Source of the DNA: Sycobia sp. Sy_11
Lineage: Eukaryota > Arthropoda > Insecta > Hymenoptera > Epichrysomallidae
Direction of reading: 5' to 3'
NCBI GenBank assembly: GCA_018907035.1
Contig: JACCIC010000097.1
Coordinates: 1,917,501 to 1,981,500 of the forward strand
Length of the DNA stretch: 64,000 bases
Shown: one piece after another, positions 54,981-64,000 of the stretch
How positions within the stretch are numbered: position 1 is the stretch's first letter
Layout: every line of letters starts with the position of its first letter
Notes under the pieces: generated by a model
What the model was told of the DNA's origin: nothing
Database searches by the model: none
Seen by the model: the letters and a program-made list of their open reading frames with translations, nothing else
Made by a program: the position numbers and the translations under genes

Positions 54981-56764
54981 TCTGGATTTTTTAAATAATA
55001 GGTTCAATTAGAAGAAGCGTTTTTTCATGGTCAGCCAATGTCAACTGCTAAAACTGTAGAATATGTATCTGAAAGAGTGGCATCAAGTTGTGTTAAATAT
55101 ATTTATAATAATTTGTTACCTGTTGAAAAAAAGAAAAATTCTGAAATATTAAGACAAATTGTTGAAGACAATTACAGTAATACTTTGGGAAAACATTTTG
55201 AATTGCTTAAGGTAAACATTAGTTTGAACAAATTAATATTATTTGAATAAACTATTATATCATTTATTAAATTAATAAATTATATTGGCGTTGATTTTAG
55301 AAGTATTTATTAAAAGATATAAATATATTGTCAAATAAAGCAGCCTTAAATTTGGAAGAAAAATGTCAAGAAGTAATACCAAAAATTTGTGGAAATCGTA
55401 TAAATCAATCTATTCATGCTTTGTTAGCGGACGATTCTTTACAACCAGTTAAAGATATGTGTATAAAGATAGCAACGAGAACGGCAATGGAAAGAATACA
55501 TCAATGGATTCAATCTCATATTATTGGGGGTTGTATATTTAGAAAGGACATGGAAATAGAGTTAAGTAGATTGTTTAAGGATAGTGAAGAAATTTTTGTA
55601 CATGAGAACAATCACAATCCTAACACTGCAAGCCCTTCAGATGTTATAAACAATACAAGGGTAAAGTTTTTAAAAATGAAAACAATGTATTATGTCGATA
55701 TATTATGTCGATATGCATCACTTATTTAGTAAAAATTATTTTGTATTATAAAAGTATAATGTGCATCATATCATCTCCTTTTAGAAAATGATTTGGGATT
55801 TGTTAGAAACAAAAGGACAAATGTTAAATACAAGTGATGTATCTAAAATTTTTGATCAAATATATCAGAGTTTAACAGAGCGTTGTGATTTGAAATTATT
55901 ACCAAGAAAAGTTATTTTATCTCTGACTGTAGACTTATGTCTGTTTCTAAGTAATTTAAATTTAAATACTATTAATTTTTTTCATTGTAGTTGATTTCAT
56001 TACGTATTACAATATATTTAATAATGATAAAATATTTATTCTTTTATATTTAATTTATTTTTATTTTGTAGTTACCCATAGAGTAGATTTATTCACTATA
56101 GAAATTCAAGAAAAAATTTTGAATGTTTGGAAAATACACTCTTTAGAATTTTCTAAAGGTGAGTCATCATTATCAAAGATTTTAAGTTCAAGAAATATAT
56201 TGTTAATGTCATTGGGACATGATAGTATTTGGTCCATTTTTGGAAGGTTTTTAAAAAAATTAATAAAAGAAAATATTTTATCTATTGACTCACTAAACGA
56301 GCAAGCTGTTGCTTTGTTCAGGATTGAGTGCCCAATCGTAAGAGCCTAAAATTTTATATATTTTAATTATTAATATTAATTCTATGTATGCTCTAAAATG
56401 TTACAGTGCTAATCAGTGATGGAGGTCTACGATGTATTTGTAAAAAAAGCTTATAAATTTTTACACCTGTGCTAATCTGTCGAGACTGGGATTTGAACTC
56501 ACATCACTGAATTACTAGTCCTTTGCTCTATTGATTGAGACATCGTAGGCCTCAATAATAATTTTAATTATTTATTAAATAGAATAATAAAATTATTTTA
56601 TTTTTTATTTATAGGCAATAATGAAAAACTTATCAATATGTTTAAGAGAAGCAATAGATGGTTATAAATCATCAGATGTATATAGTGAAACAATTAGACA
56701 GTTATTAGAATGGGTAGCAGGAGCTTGCAATGATATGGATAAAGAAAGTTTTGATTTTTTATGA
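50697..56764 (+). CDS. CDAN1: codanin-1 (CDAN1 orthologue), 13 exons
   Basis: Exons read from splice sites and frame: 50697-50783, 50862-50950, 51190-52163, 52235-53222, 53301-53583, 53652-53925, 54025-54185, 54276-54881, 55002-55211, 55301-55660, 55785-55950, 56072-56337, 56615-56764. All introns are GT-AG, and the joined frame is open for 1,537 codons ending TGA; human codanin-1 is 1,227. Family-like segments: EFISFFINYLRDQFA (exon 2), the Asf1-binding-like motif RRRKVNPTRI (residues 368-377), DNRETFPSNTSFLNFKKQRD (exon 5), LPSFPGIQEFYKDFI (exon 6), KLLSKFLGFITSLPYR (exon 7), LTVPWVVEYL (exon 8) and EEAFFHGQP (exon 9). The extra length lies mainly in Asn/Ser-rich exons 3-4. In animals codanin-1 sequesters the H3-H4 chaperone Asf1 and limits histone supply; the human gene is mutated in congenital dyserythropoietic anaemia type I. 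The start is the first ATG, followed by a plausible short exon. Confidence 0.93.
52115..52144 (+). other. B-domain-like Asf1-binding motif in codanin-1
   Basis: It encodes RRRKVNPTRI. Basic residues followed by a hydrophobic-x-Pro/Thr-x-hydrophobic pattern match the B-domain type by which CAF-1 p60, HIRA and codanin-1 bind Asf1. It is 19 codons upstream of the exon 3 donor and surrounded by low-complexity sequence, as expected for a short linear motif. Confidence 0.65.
54915..54981. repeat. (TTA)n microsatellite in codanin-1 intron 8
   Basis: A TTA/TTG run about 20 bp upstream of the exon 9 acceptor at 55001. Length changes here could affect splicing, since it replaces the usual polypyrimidine context. 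Confidence 0.9.
56404..56553 (-). mobile_element. tRNA-derived SINE-like sequence in codanin-1 intron 12
   Basis: The minus strand reads a tRNA-like unit starting near 56551. It has TCTCAATCAATAGAGCA as A box (56524-56540) and GAGTTCAAATCCC as B box (56488-56500), the internal RNA polymerase III promoter elements. The sequence continues past the tRNA end with a tail to about 56404. GAGGTCTACGATG at the far end is the inverted copy of CATCGTAGGCCTC. It could be a short SINE or a tRNA pseudogene; the tail favours a SINE. Confidence 0.6.
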
Positions 56765-57530
56765 AGTTGGATTTTTAAGTTTTATGACGATTTAAAAATT
56801 TTATAACTGCTAATAACAATGAAATTTTAATTATTATTTTAATTGTACAACCATTAACTATTTAAATCAATTTTCTGTACATAAATTTAAATTATTGACT
56901 GAAAAAATTTATGGCACACAATCAATTTGACTCATAAATATGTTATAAAAAACTCAAATATCTTATAATGATCTATACATAAATATTAATTATAATTTTG
57001 TCTACTAGTTTGTATAATTGCAATTGAATATATTCTAATATTAATACCACAAATAATAGTGATATTCATACTTATATGAGATTTTAAATACATGTATTGA
57101 AATGTACTAATGTAGAAAAATACAACATTAATTTAATTTAACTATGATCTTGTTAATAAAATGATATATACACTTCATATCGACTGTGTAATGTATTATT
57201 TCTTAGAAAAATATAGATTTTTCTCAATCCCTTTAATTGGTTGGTCAAGTAGATTAATAAAGTATCATGATTCTTACTTGGAAATTCAAATCTATTGTAG
57301 ATTATTTGCACATTATTGTATTTATAGTTTATATAGTCAATGTATAGCTTACTTTACCCTATACATGTTGATTATTAGAACAAATAGGGAAAAAAAGGGA
57401 AAAAGGGAAAACGAGAGAGAGCGAGAGAGAGAGAGGAGAATAAATGAAAAATTTTAATATAGTTAGTCAAAAATATACTCTTGAATTAGACAGTTTAAAA
57501 ATTTTGAAACGAGTACGTGGCCACTATTAG
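56765..57530. other. codanin-1 3' flank
   Basis: AT-rich with several AATAAA-like signals (for example near 57153), likely including the 3' untranslated region, and a short GA repeat (57413-57435). No further gene was recognised. Confidence 0.5.
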
Positions 57531-57712
57531 TAGAAAAAATAAATAATTAGATCGAGGTATTATTTAGAAATTCAATTTCGAGAAATCCAAAAATTTTATT
57601 GTAATATAATAGAAGTGATTATAGAAAAAATAAATAATTAGATCGAGGTATTATTTAGAAATTCAATTTCGAGAAATCAAAAAATTTTATTGTTATATAA
57701 TAGAAGTGATTA
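57531..57712. repeat. 91-bp tandem duplication
   Basis: 57531-57621 and 57622-57712 are nearly identical (TAGAAAAAATAAATAATTAG through TATAATAGAAGTGATTA), differing at only a few positions, so the duplication is young. Confidence 0.95.
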
Positions 57713-58251
57713 TACGTGAAGGTTCCTGTGGGATAATTGAGTTCAACAAACCAGCCGGTCACCTGCACGTTTAATTGTGTAGACGAAATCCCAAGCTTTT
57801 ATTTATTGATACATCGTTGGGTTAATTTTTTCAACGTCGTATAATAAGATTAATGGATTTTTCTTTGCTTCTAATGTCTTTGAATTGATGTAGAGGTTAA
57901 ATTCTCTCTACTAATTTCTTTTATTTTCTTAATTAAAAAATCTTAGAAATTATAAATTAGTATTAGAAAGTGTAAGAGAAACAGAGAGATACGAGCATAG
58001 AGTACAAATAGTAAGAGCAACAAGCGCATACATTGTTTTCTATAGTAGTTCATCTTGCTCTTCGTAAGGTGACGCTTTTGTTGCTTTGTCTCTCTACTAT
58101 ACTTACAAATTTATTTCTGTCACACCCTGTGTGAACGGATTCGTGCGTTAATATATCGCGGGTGCGTATTAGGTAGGGATAGCTTAATATTTATTAAATT
58201 ATATAAAATTATAATAAATAATATGCTACCGATGGAGAAGAGAGGCATCTG
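57713..58251. other. flank and possible 5' end of gypsy element D
   Basis: TGTCACACCCTGTGTG at 58118 could be an LTR start or part of a leader. It is followed by AT-rich sequence to the first Gag-like ORF. With no second LTR copy in the window the boundary cannot be set. Confidence 0.35.
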
Positions 58252-59876
58252 TTGGAGTCATTGGAACATGATGAAGAGGTCCAACGGAATCTTAACACCT
58301 CTCGATTGCGCTTGAGGGTGGGTCTGACCATCCAGCCCGGTATGGATGAGCAGACGACTGCAGGAGGCCTATTCCTCCCACAAGAACAGTCGGGACATAC
58401 GACCCCACCCCCGTCGTCAAGCGCAATCCACAATTCCCCACCTGGCAGTCTACCTCCATGCACAATGAAAGATATTGTACGGTTTATAGCAGTACATGAC
58501 CTCCGAACAAAGAGGCTAGAAGAAGCAATTGCTGCCATAACCAACCAATTATCGGCTCTCTCACAAGTTCGTTCCGCACCGGTCAGCAAGTACACGACTG
58601 GCTGACGACCCTGCACGGAAGAAGGTGCAAATACAAGACACATTTGTGTATCATGCATCCACCGTGCAGGAATAATCGTTAGTATCCCTGCAACCTCCAG
58701 CCAGTGGCGTTTCGACGCCACGCTCAAGTCCTCGAGTCCGTGAACGTGGCTGGAAGGGGGGGGATTCCTCGAAGCCATCAGAAACTTCGAGGATTACGCT
58801 GTCCGGAGGATTACCCAGTGATAAGTTAGAATTTATTGGGGGATCCAAGAGGGATATAGGTCTTGTGGTCCGTAAATGGGATATACATTATGAAGATTTT
58901 CATCACTACCTAGGATTATACCTCAAGCAGATTGAGGAGCGCCAAAGAAGTTCCCAAATATCTGATGAAGAATTAACTCAGGCGCTCTCCGAAATATTCA
59001 AGTGGAAGGCAGAGTTATGGTTCGACCCTTTAAAAAAAAGAGGCATAACCACCTGGAGTGAAGTCCGTACCGCTGCAAAACAATGGTACGTACCGCTGCA
59101 AAACAATGGTACGGAGCCGGTCCAGAATATCGAGAAAAATGGGTTAGAGAGGCTGAAACTCGAACTCAAGGAGCCAACGATCCTTCGAGTGATTATATCG
59201 CTTGTCTCCTCTCGATATTTGATCGGTTAAATCCACCTCTCCCCGAAACAGAGCAATTGGATAGACTGTTGTGCAATGCGCGCCCCAAAATCCAGCGAAG
59301 GATATCAAGAAGTCCATTAACAATGTCCAAGAATTTCTAAATTTGGCCAGAGACACCGAATTTTTATTGGAGTGTGAAAAATGCTACCACACTCCTCCTT
59401 CGCCGGATAAGGCGATTTTGTGCGAAGCCTCATATAAATCGCCGAATTCCAAGCGGGCTATAACTAAAGTAGCTGCAACTGTACATCAGGAAAATTCTGA
59501 TCAAGAAAAAAGGATCAATCCTGACTTGGTAGAAATACGCAAACTACTGACTCGCCTGGAATCAAAATTCGGGCAGGTGGGAACATCTAGTAGACTATCT
59601 ACTTCTCAGAGTGATCGAAGGCCGAAACCAGAAGAAGAAAGAAGAGGGCCTTCGAAAACGAACCGCCAATGCTGGACGCGGAATCTAACACCCCCTAAAA
59701 AGAAGTCTACTAGAACTACCAGTCGAGAGAATGTTAACAAAGCTCCGGAGCGCCGTCCACCAGATAAGAAGAAGAGTTCGGACGGTCCAGTAAAATGTTA
59801 TACGTGTGGCGAATTAGGTTACCACATTTATAACTGCCCGAAATCTCCGGAAAACGGGAAGCAAGGCGGCCAATAG
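58252..59876 (+). pseudogene. gag of gypsy element D (broken)
   Basis: The first ORF (58252-58605) is Pro/Ser-rich, then helical (RLEEAIAAITNQLSALSQ). The capsid-like part (about 58790-59340) includes FEDYAV, then WKAELWFDPLKKRGITTWSE and, in another frame, EYREKWVREAETRTQGANDP and DRLLCNARPKIQRRI. The last ORF (59271-59876) has a linker, a basic stretch and one zinc knuckle, CYTCGELGYHIYNCP. A 23-bp duplication at 59067-59112 shifts the frame, and other stops occur near 58603 and 58818. Organisation is similar to element A. Confidence 0.8.
59067..59112 (+). repeat. exact 23-bp tandem duplication that breaks gag D
   Basis: GTACCGCTGCAAAACAATGG plus TAC occurs twice in a row (59067-59089, 59090-59112). 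Since 23 is not a multiple of three, it shifts the reading frame. Confidence 0.97.
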
Positions 59877-60436
59877 GGGTCAGGTGGACTTGCAACCCAA
59901 ACGTGACCCCAGACGAAAATATTCAAAGACCTTGTTTCTGAAATTCTCAGTCATCCTCGACTAATCAGACTGAAGAGAGGCCTGATTCAGTTGAGGAAAT
60001 CTCGTCGACTGAGGAAAATGACAGCGGCGAATTAGATCCCGGCCAAATTGCAGCACGGCCGGAAGAAGCGCGCTGGTAGATCCGGGTACGAATTGCTCAG
60101 TACCGGATACGTGCATTGTACGACACCGGTGCATCTCGTACTGTCATGGGCAAGATCGGGCTACAATTAGCAACGGCTTGCCAGCGAGAGTTCTATCCAG
60201 CATCAGGAATTGGTGTTAGAGGCCCAGGGAACACTCTGCTTTACGTCACGGGTCACGTCGAACTGCCGTTCGAATTGATAGGGATCACGCGGAATGTGTT
60301 AGTCGCTGTGATCCCAAACCTTGAAGTAGATTGCTACGTAGGAGCCAATTTCGCACAAGCGTTCGGAACCATCCATGATCCAATTGATAATTCGTTGTGG
60401 GTTAAAGTAGCGAATAAAGGGTCAGGATGGAAGTAG
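59877..60436 (+). pseudogene. protease of gypsy element D
   Basis: From about 60060 the frame reads IRALYDTGASRTVMG with the catalytic DTG intact at about 60119-60127, then TGHVELPFELIGITRNV, DCYVGANFAQAFG and a stop at 60434. This is an aspartic protease of the retropepsin type; in the family it matures Gag-Pol. The domain itself looks complete even though its surroundings are broken. Confidence 0.8.
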
Positions 60437-61186
60437 CCGCAGTCAAATGTAATGAAATTCAACGACTGGCATCATTGCAATTGACTGACGGCTTAACTTC
60501 TGAAATTATTCGAGTAGGCGAACTAAACTCAGAAGAAATCCTGCCGGCGGGAGAAGTGCCACTGGGACGTTGACACAAGCCCAATGGTGATGGTACGTAA
60601 AAGCAACGGGAAGTATAGATTTTGCATCGACTTTCGAAAAGTTAATTTAGTTTCGAAACCTGATGCATACCCGTTACCTAACATGGACCAGATTCTAAGG
60701 AAGCTACAATCAATCATCCGGAATCCAAACCGATAACGGCATTTACGGTACCTAGAATGGGATTGTTCAAGTTTATCAGGATGCCCTTCGGTCTATCTAA
60801 TGCTGGAGCGTCGTTTCAATGACTTATAGACCGAATTATCGGACCAGACCTCGTGCCGAATGCCTTCTCATATCTTGACGATATTATCATCTCTACAGAG
60901 ACATTCGAAGAACACTTAAAATGGATACGTCGTGTTCTTCCTCGAGTACATGAAGCTGGACTCACGATAAATCGAGTAAAGAGTGTCTTTGCACACACCG
61001 AAGTCAAGTATTTAAGTGTTCTCGCGAATCGTGAGGGATTCCGTCCCGATCCCGAGAAGATAAAACCAGTAATGCATTACATGGAACCGAGAAACCTGAA
61101 GCAACCTAGACGTTTCCTCGTCAAGTCTAAAGTCGTGTCTTATTCTCGGCGGCTCAAGGGGTAATGTCCAAATTAACCCCTAAATA
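60437..61186 (+). pseudogene. reverse transcriptase of gypsy element D (deleted)
   Basis: Motifs: MVMVRKSNGKYRFCIDFRKVN at about 60583-60645, YPLPNMDQILRKL near 60668, a deletion after this, FTVPRMGLFKFIRMPFGL near 60738-60797, a stop at 60822, and YLDDIIISTE with the catalytic YLDD at 60871-60882. The later part reads EGFRPDPEKIKPV and RFLVKSK, where the usual FLG is altered. The frame ends at 61162. The motifs and FRPDP pattern tie it to element A. Confidence 0.85.
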
Positions 61187-62130
61187 CGAGGGTGGATTGA
61201 TGGGTTTCCGGCCTACATTGAGGTGGCGTTCTATAGAACCATCCTTAGATAGCTTGTAGCTATAGTTTCAGTCTGATCGCCATGTTAGTTTAGGTTTGAG
61301 AGCACGCTGAAAAAGACGTCTCTGTGTTTTTTGTAAAAATGGAATAGCTGAAAAATCGTGCTGTCATCAAATACTTTTATTTGAAGGCGTTCACGCCGAA
61401 GGAAATCAAAGAAGAGATAGACTCAACATTGGGGACATCCTCCCCATCATATTCAACCATTAAGCAGTGGGTTTCCAAGTTTAAAAAGGGTCGTGTGAGC
61501 ACCTCTGATGAGCCTCGCTCAGGACGCCCCATTGAGGTCACAACTCCAGATATGATCGAAAAAAACCCATCAAATAGTGCTGACAGATCGCAGATTAAAA
61601 GTGTGTGAGATAGCTGAGACCTGTAAGATATCATATCAACGTGTACAAAATATTTTGCACCAACATTTGTATATGGAAAAGCTCTGTGCAAGATGGGTGC
61701 CGCGTTTGCTAATAGCCGACCAAAAATTGATTCGAAAGAACATTTCTACCGCCAATTTGGCGTTGTAATAGTGTAATCCAAGCGAGTTTTTACATCGATT
61801 CGTAACCGCTGATGAAGCTTGGGTCCACTACTACACTCCTGAAACCAAACAACAGTCTAAACAGTAGATTGGACCAGGGGAGCCAACTCCAAAGAAGGCA
61901 AAAATAATTTTTTTGGTAAGACATTTGCGGACAATGAAGAAGTAATCGAAACTGGAAATGGGTATTTTGAGGAGCTTGACGAATCAGTCTATAGAGATGG
62001 CATTAGTAGACTAGAACACCGCTATGAGAAATGTATCAGCCTTGGAGGAGATTATGTTGAGAAATAAAAAAAAAATTCTTAAAAACGTTGTTTTTCTTGG
62101 CCAGGCCGGAAACTTATCAATCCACCCTCG
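61187..62130 (+). mobile_element. internally deleted mariner, lineage 3, inserted in element D
   Basis: The terminal repeats CGAGGGTGGATTGATGGGTT and, inverted, CGAGGGTGGATTGATAAGTT are flanked by TA (61185-61186, 62131-62132). The transposase start ATG is followed by an early stop (GAATAG, 61341-61346). HTH segments are recognisable (TIKQWVSKFKKGRVST). About 350 bp covering the second and third catalytic Asp are missing after 61915. This is a non-autonomous relic about 944 bp long. Confidence 0.95.
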
Positions 62131-62539
62131 TACGTGGGTCCTTTTGTTATCATATAAAAGAAAGGAACTAATAAGTTTGTGATCAGGTTGTGACGGACGG
62201 ATTGATCAATTAGTTCATGCTTAAAAACTCAAGCCATCCGTTTAACCCGAAGAAAAGGATCTCTTGGAGAATACTTCTACGCTGGAACCAGAGGATGAGG
62301 TTTTACCACAACCACCGCTGGAACCAAAAGAAGAAACGAGTCCTCAACCACCGTTGGATCGCGATCATGTGACGAGAGACCCACCTGTCATGCGAGAATC
62401 TTCACGAGCGAGTGAAAATTCTAGAGCGAGGTCCTCTTTGCAGGACAATCCCGAGAACGCTCTTGAGGTGTTATGTTCCGTCCCGGGTAGGAAACGAGGT
62501 CGTCCGCGTAAAAATAACATTAAGATGCAGCGATCTTAG
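62131..62539 (+). pseudogene. C-terminal pol tail of element D with AT-hook motif
   Basis: RNase H and integrase are missing between the mariner and this segment. From 62264 a 91-codon frame reads a Pro/Glu-rich repeat (LPQPPLEPKEETSPQPPLDR) and then ends with PGRKRGRPRKNN at about 62483-62515. RGRPRK is a canonical AT-hook core, a minor-groove AT-binding motif. Element A has RLGRPRRIR in the same position, so an AT-hook-like tail may be a lineage trait of these integrases. Whether it guides insertion is inference. Confidence 0.6.
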
Positions 62540-62665
62540 TCTCAAAATATGTCGTCCTCTCGTCGAAAGGACCCAACAGAACGAAGACTGCGTGGGAGGC
62601 CGTGGAAGGAGAAATAGTTTTCCCCTTCCTATTAATATAGTTCGTCCTTCTTTTATCTGTTTCAG

Positions 62666-64000
62666 ATGAACAACTTGATGGACGAATCTTTTGTTGCCCG
62701 CCTTAAGGAGCTACTCGGGGAGATGTGGGGGCAAGGTTTAGCTTTAACGGTAGTCCGTCGAGGTTACCGATCTGCTCGTCCCATCTCTCCGAATTGGTTC
62801 CTTCCGGACTCCTACTCGGAGGTAATAGAAGCAATTGAGGAGGAAGGTCCGGAATCGGACGAGGAGGAATACGTTCCTTTCAGACGCCCTAAGTCGACGT
62901 CGGGACTTTCTCATCCGAAAGGCAACGGTGGAAGAAGGGAGTCTTCTTTGCCTTCCACCACTCCAAGGGTCCAGACCACCCCTCCCGAAGCAGGAGATTT
63001 GGGACAAGAGGGGGTGAGGTCTGAGTCACGATCTGGCCCGTCTCGATCGGAGACCACCCCTCTTGAAGCAGGAGCTTCGGGTCAAGAGGGGATGCATCCC
63101 GATCATTCCAAAAAGATTCGCCAGATGGCAGGCTCTGGTCCTTTCGCGGGATCTACAAACACCTCTCCCGGAGTAGGAATTCCGGGATAAGAAGAGGTGA
63201 AGTCAGAGGCGCGATCCAGCACTCCATGAGCTGGAGAGCGAGAAGAGGCCTCTGGGACCGCTCCCACCACTCCTGGGGTTCACGATCCAGGAATGCAGGG
63301 AACACCAAGACCACAAACGTCAGATTGTGGTCACTCGTCTCTTCTCCCCGAAGCAGGAGTTTCGGGTATCGGAGGAGGCGAGAATCCTCCCCCTCGTCTG
63401 ACTACGCTCCAACGAATGGAGCGGCGACTTTTGGAAGCCTTGGCCGATTTTAAAGCCAAGGCAGAAGTATCCAAGAAGGCTCAACATAGAGTCATCGATC
63501 TCTGGGAAGAGTTACGGGGTCGACCTAGTGGTTGAAAGCAGGTTGGTCCCGTCTTAACCCAGGAACTCGATGACTTAGTGGAGTCAGCGAGAGCTCAGGA
63601 AGCTTTTTTGAGTTTGCACCGGCAGCGTCGTGAACGAAAAAGGGTGGAGGAGCTTACGGCAGCACTTCCATGCCAAAAGGCCGCCGAAGCCGAAGCAGAG
63701 CGAGTGTATGCCGAGCTTCTCCGTACCCGTGAAGAGGCACGCCGGTTAGGGGAGGGTGTCCCCTCCTTCCTTCGGAATTCCGCAGAGTTAGCCGCAGATG
63801 AACGGCTACGATCAAGAGCGACTTTACAACCTGGAGGGAGTCGTGGTGGTAGACTACCAACGTGTACCACCGGTGGCCCTGCCGGTCATGGAAGGGGAAG
63901 TCAGTCGGGTAATTTATGTAGAGAAGATACCCGACCTAGGGTTTCAAAAAATAAGAACAAAAGAGAAACCCCAGATGAAGACTTCCGGTCGTACTATGTC
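62666..64000 (+). pseudogene. third ORF region of element D, function unknown (runs off the window)
   Basis: The ATG at 62666 opens 174 codons: MNNLMDESFVARLKELLGEM, an acidic stretch EEEGPESDEEEY, then repeated TTPxEAGxxGQEG units. After a stop (63188) and frame changes it continues through LTTLQRMERRLLEALADF, KAQHRVIDLWEELRGRP and a long, probably coiled-coil segment rich in Arg/Glu/Ala (63580-63790). It then becomes Gly/Arg-rich to the edge. It sits after pol, where env would be, but shows no signal peptide or membrane segment. I do not recognise it. A Cys/His-containing end like that of the element A third ORF might lie beyond the window. Confidence 0.45.
62980..63385 (+). repeat. degenerate internal repeats in the element D third ORF
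   Basis: The unit CCCGAAGCAGGAG(A/C)TT(T/C)GGG(A/T)CAAGAGG recurs at about 62986, 63065, 63170 and 63341 with ACCACCCCTC before it and GAGGTCTGAGTCACGATC-like sequence after it. The spacing is irregular (79 to 170 bp), so it is a decayed repeat rather than a clean tandem array. Confidence 0.65.

Noticed and set aside
57161..57457. 98-codon ORF downstream of codanin-1
   Set aside because: AT-rich followed by a GA microsatellite; no domain and no splice continuity with codanin-1.
58209..58778. 189-codon minus-strand ORF opposite gag of element D
   Set aside because: It is a shadow of the plus-strand gag region, which has the zinc knuckle and capsid-like motifs.

Overview
The window is AT-rich animal DNA, most likely from an insect and probably a hymenopteran such as an ant. 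The evidence is an intron-bearing animal gene (codanin-1), several mariner lineages, Ty3/gypsy elements with GC-rich LTRs set in a very AT-rich background, Helitron-like repeats, and many (TA)n, (GA)n and (CT)n microsatellites. Only one host gene looks intact. Nearly everything else is transposable-element debris, often nested.

Layout. 0-4 kb: a mariner relic, a hAT-type (DUF4371) transposase relic and a 1.6-kb imperfect palindrome. 4.1-10.4 kb: Ty3/gypsy element A, with two LTRs, decayed gag-pol and an extra 3' ORF. 10.6-12.6 kb: a minus-strand gypsy relic and an LTR related to element A. 12.6-18.3 kb: gypsy element B, with both LTRs, a tRNA-Pro-type primer site and a nearly complete but broken gag-pol. 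18.3-21.4 kb: two head-to-head Helitron-like copies flanking a complete mariner. 21.4-26.4 kb: two copies of a second mariner family, one split by a solo LTR. 26.5-31.5 kb: Helitron-derived AT-rich repeats and a 117-bp satellite. 31.6-34.5 kb: gypsy element E. 35.4-39.9 kb: further Helitron-like copies, one carrying a Jockey-type retrotransposon bounded by a 7-bp target duplication. 42.1-42.7 kb: a broken fragment of meckelin (TMEM67). 43.4-48.1 kb: gypsy element C, in which the 3' half of pol is replaced by a leucine-rich-repeat coding fragment. 48.5-49.8 kb: a near-intact mariner of a third lineage.

50.7-56.8 kb holds codanin-1 (CDAN1 orthologue), reconstructed here as 13 exons encoding about 1,537 residues. 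It includes an Asf1-binding B-domain-like motif, and a tRNA-derived SINE-like sequence sits in the last intron. In animals codanin-1 restrains the histone chaperone Asf1. 58.1-64.0 kb holds gypsy element D, interrupted by a deleted mariner and running off the window edge. Its pol tail carries an AT-hook motif, and a long charged coiled-coil ORF occupies the position of env.

I did not find a defence island, CRISPR array or gene cluster forming a new system. The points most worth following are the tail and third ORF of elements A and D, the LRR fragment in element C, the 1.6-kb palindrome, the repeated hairpin array in element C, and the meckelin fragment.
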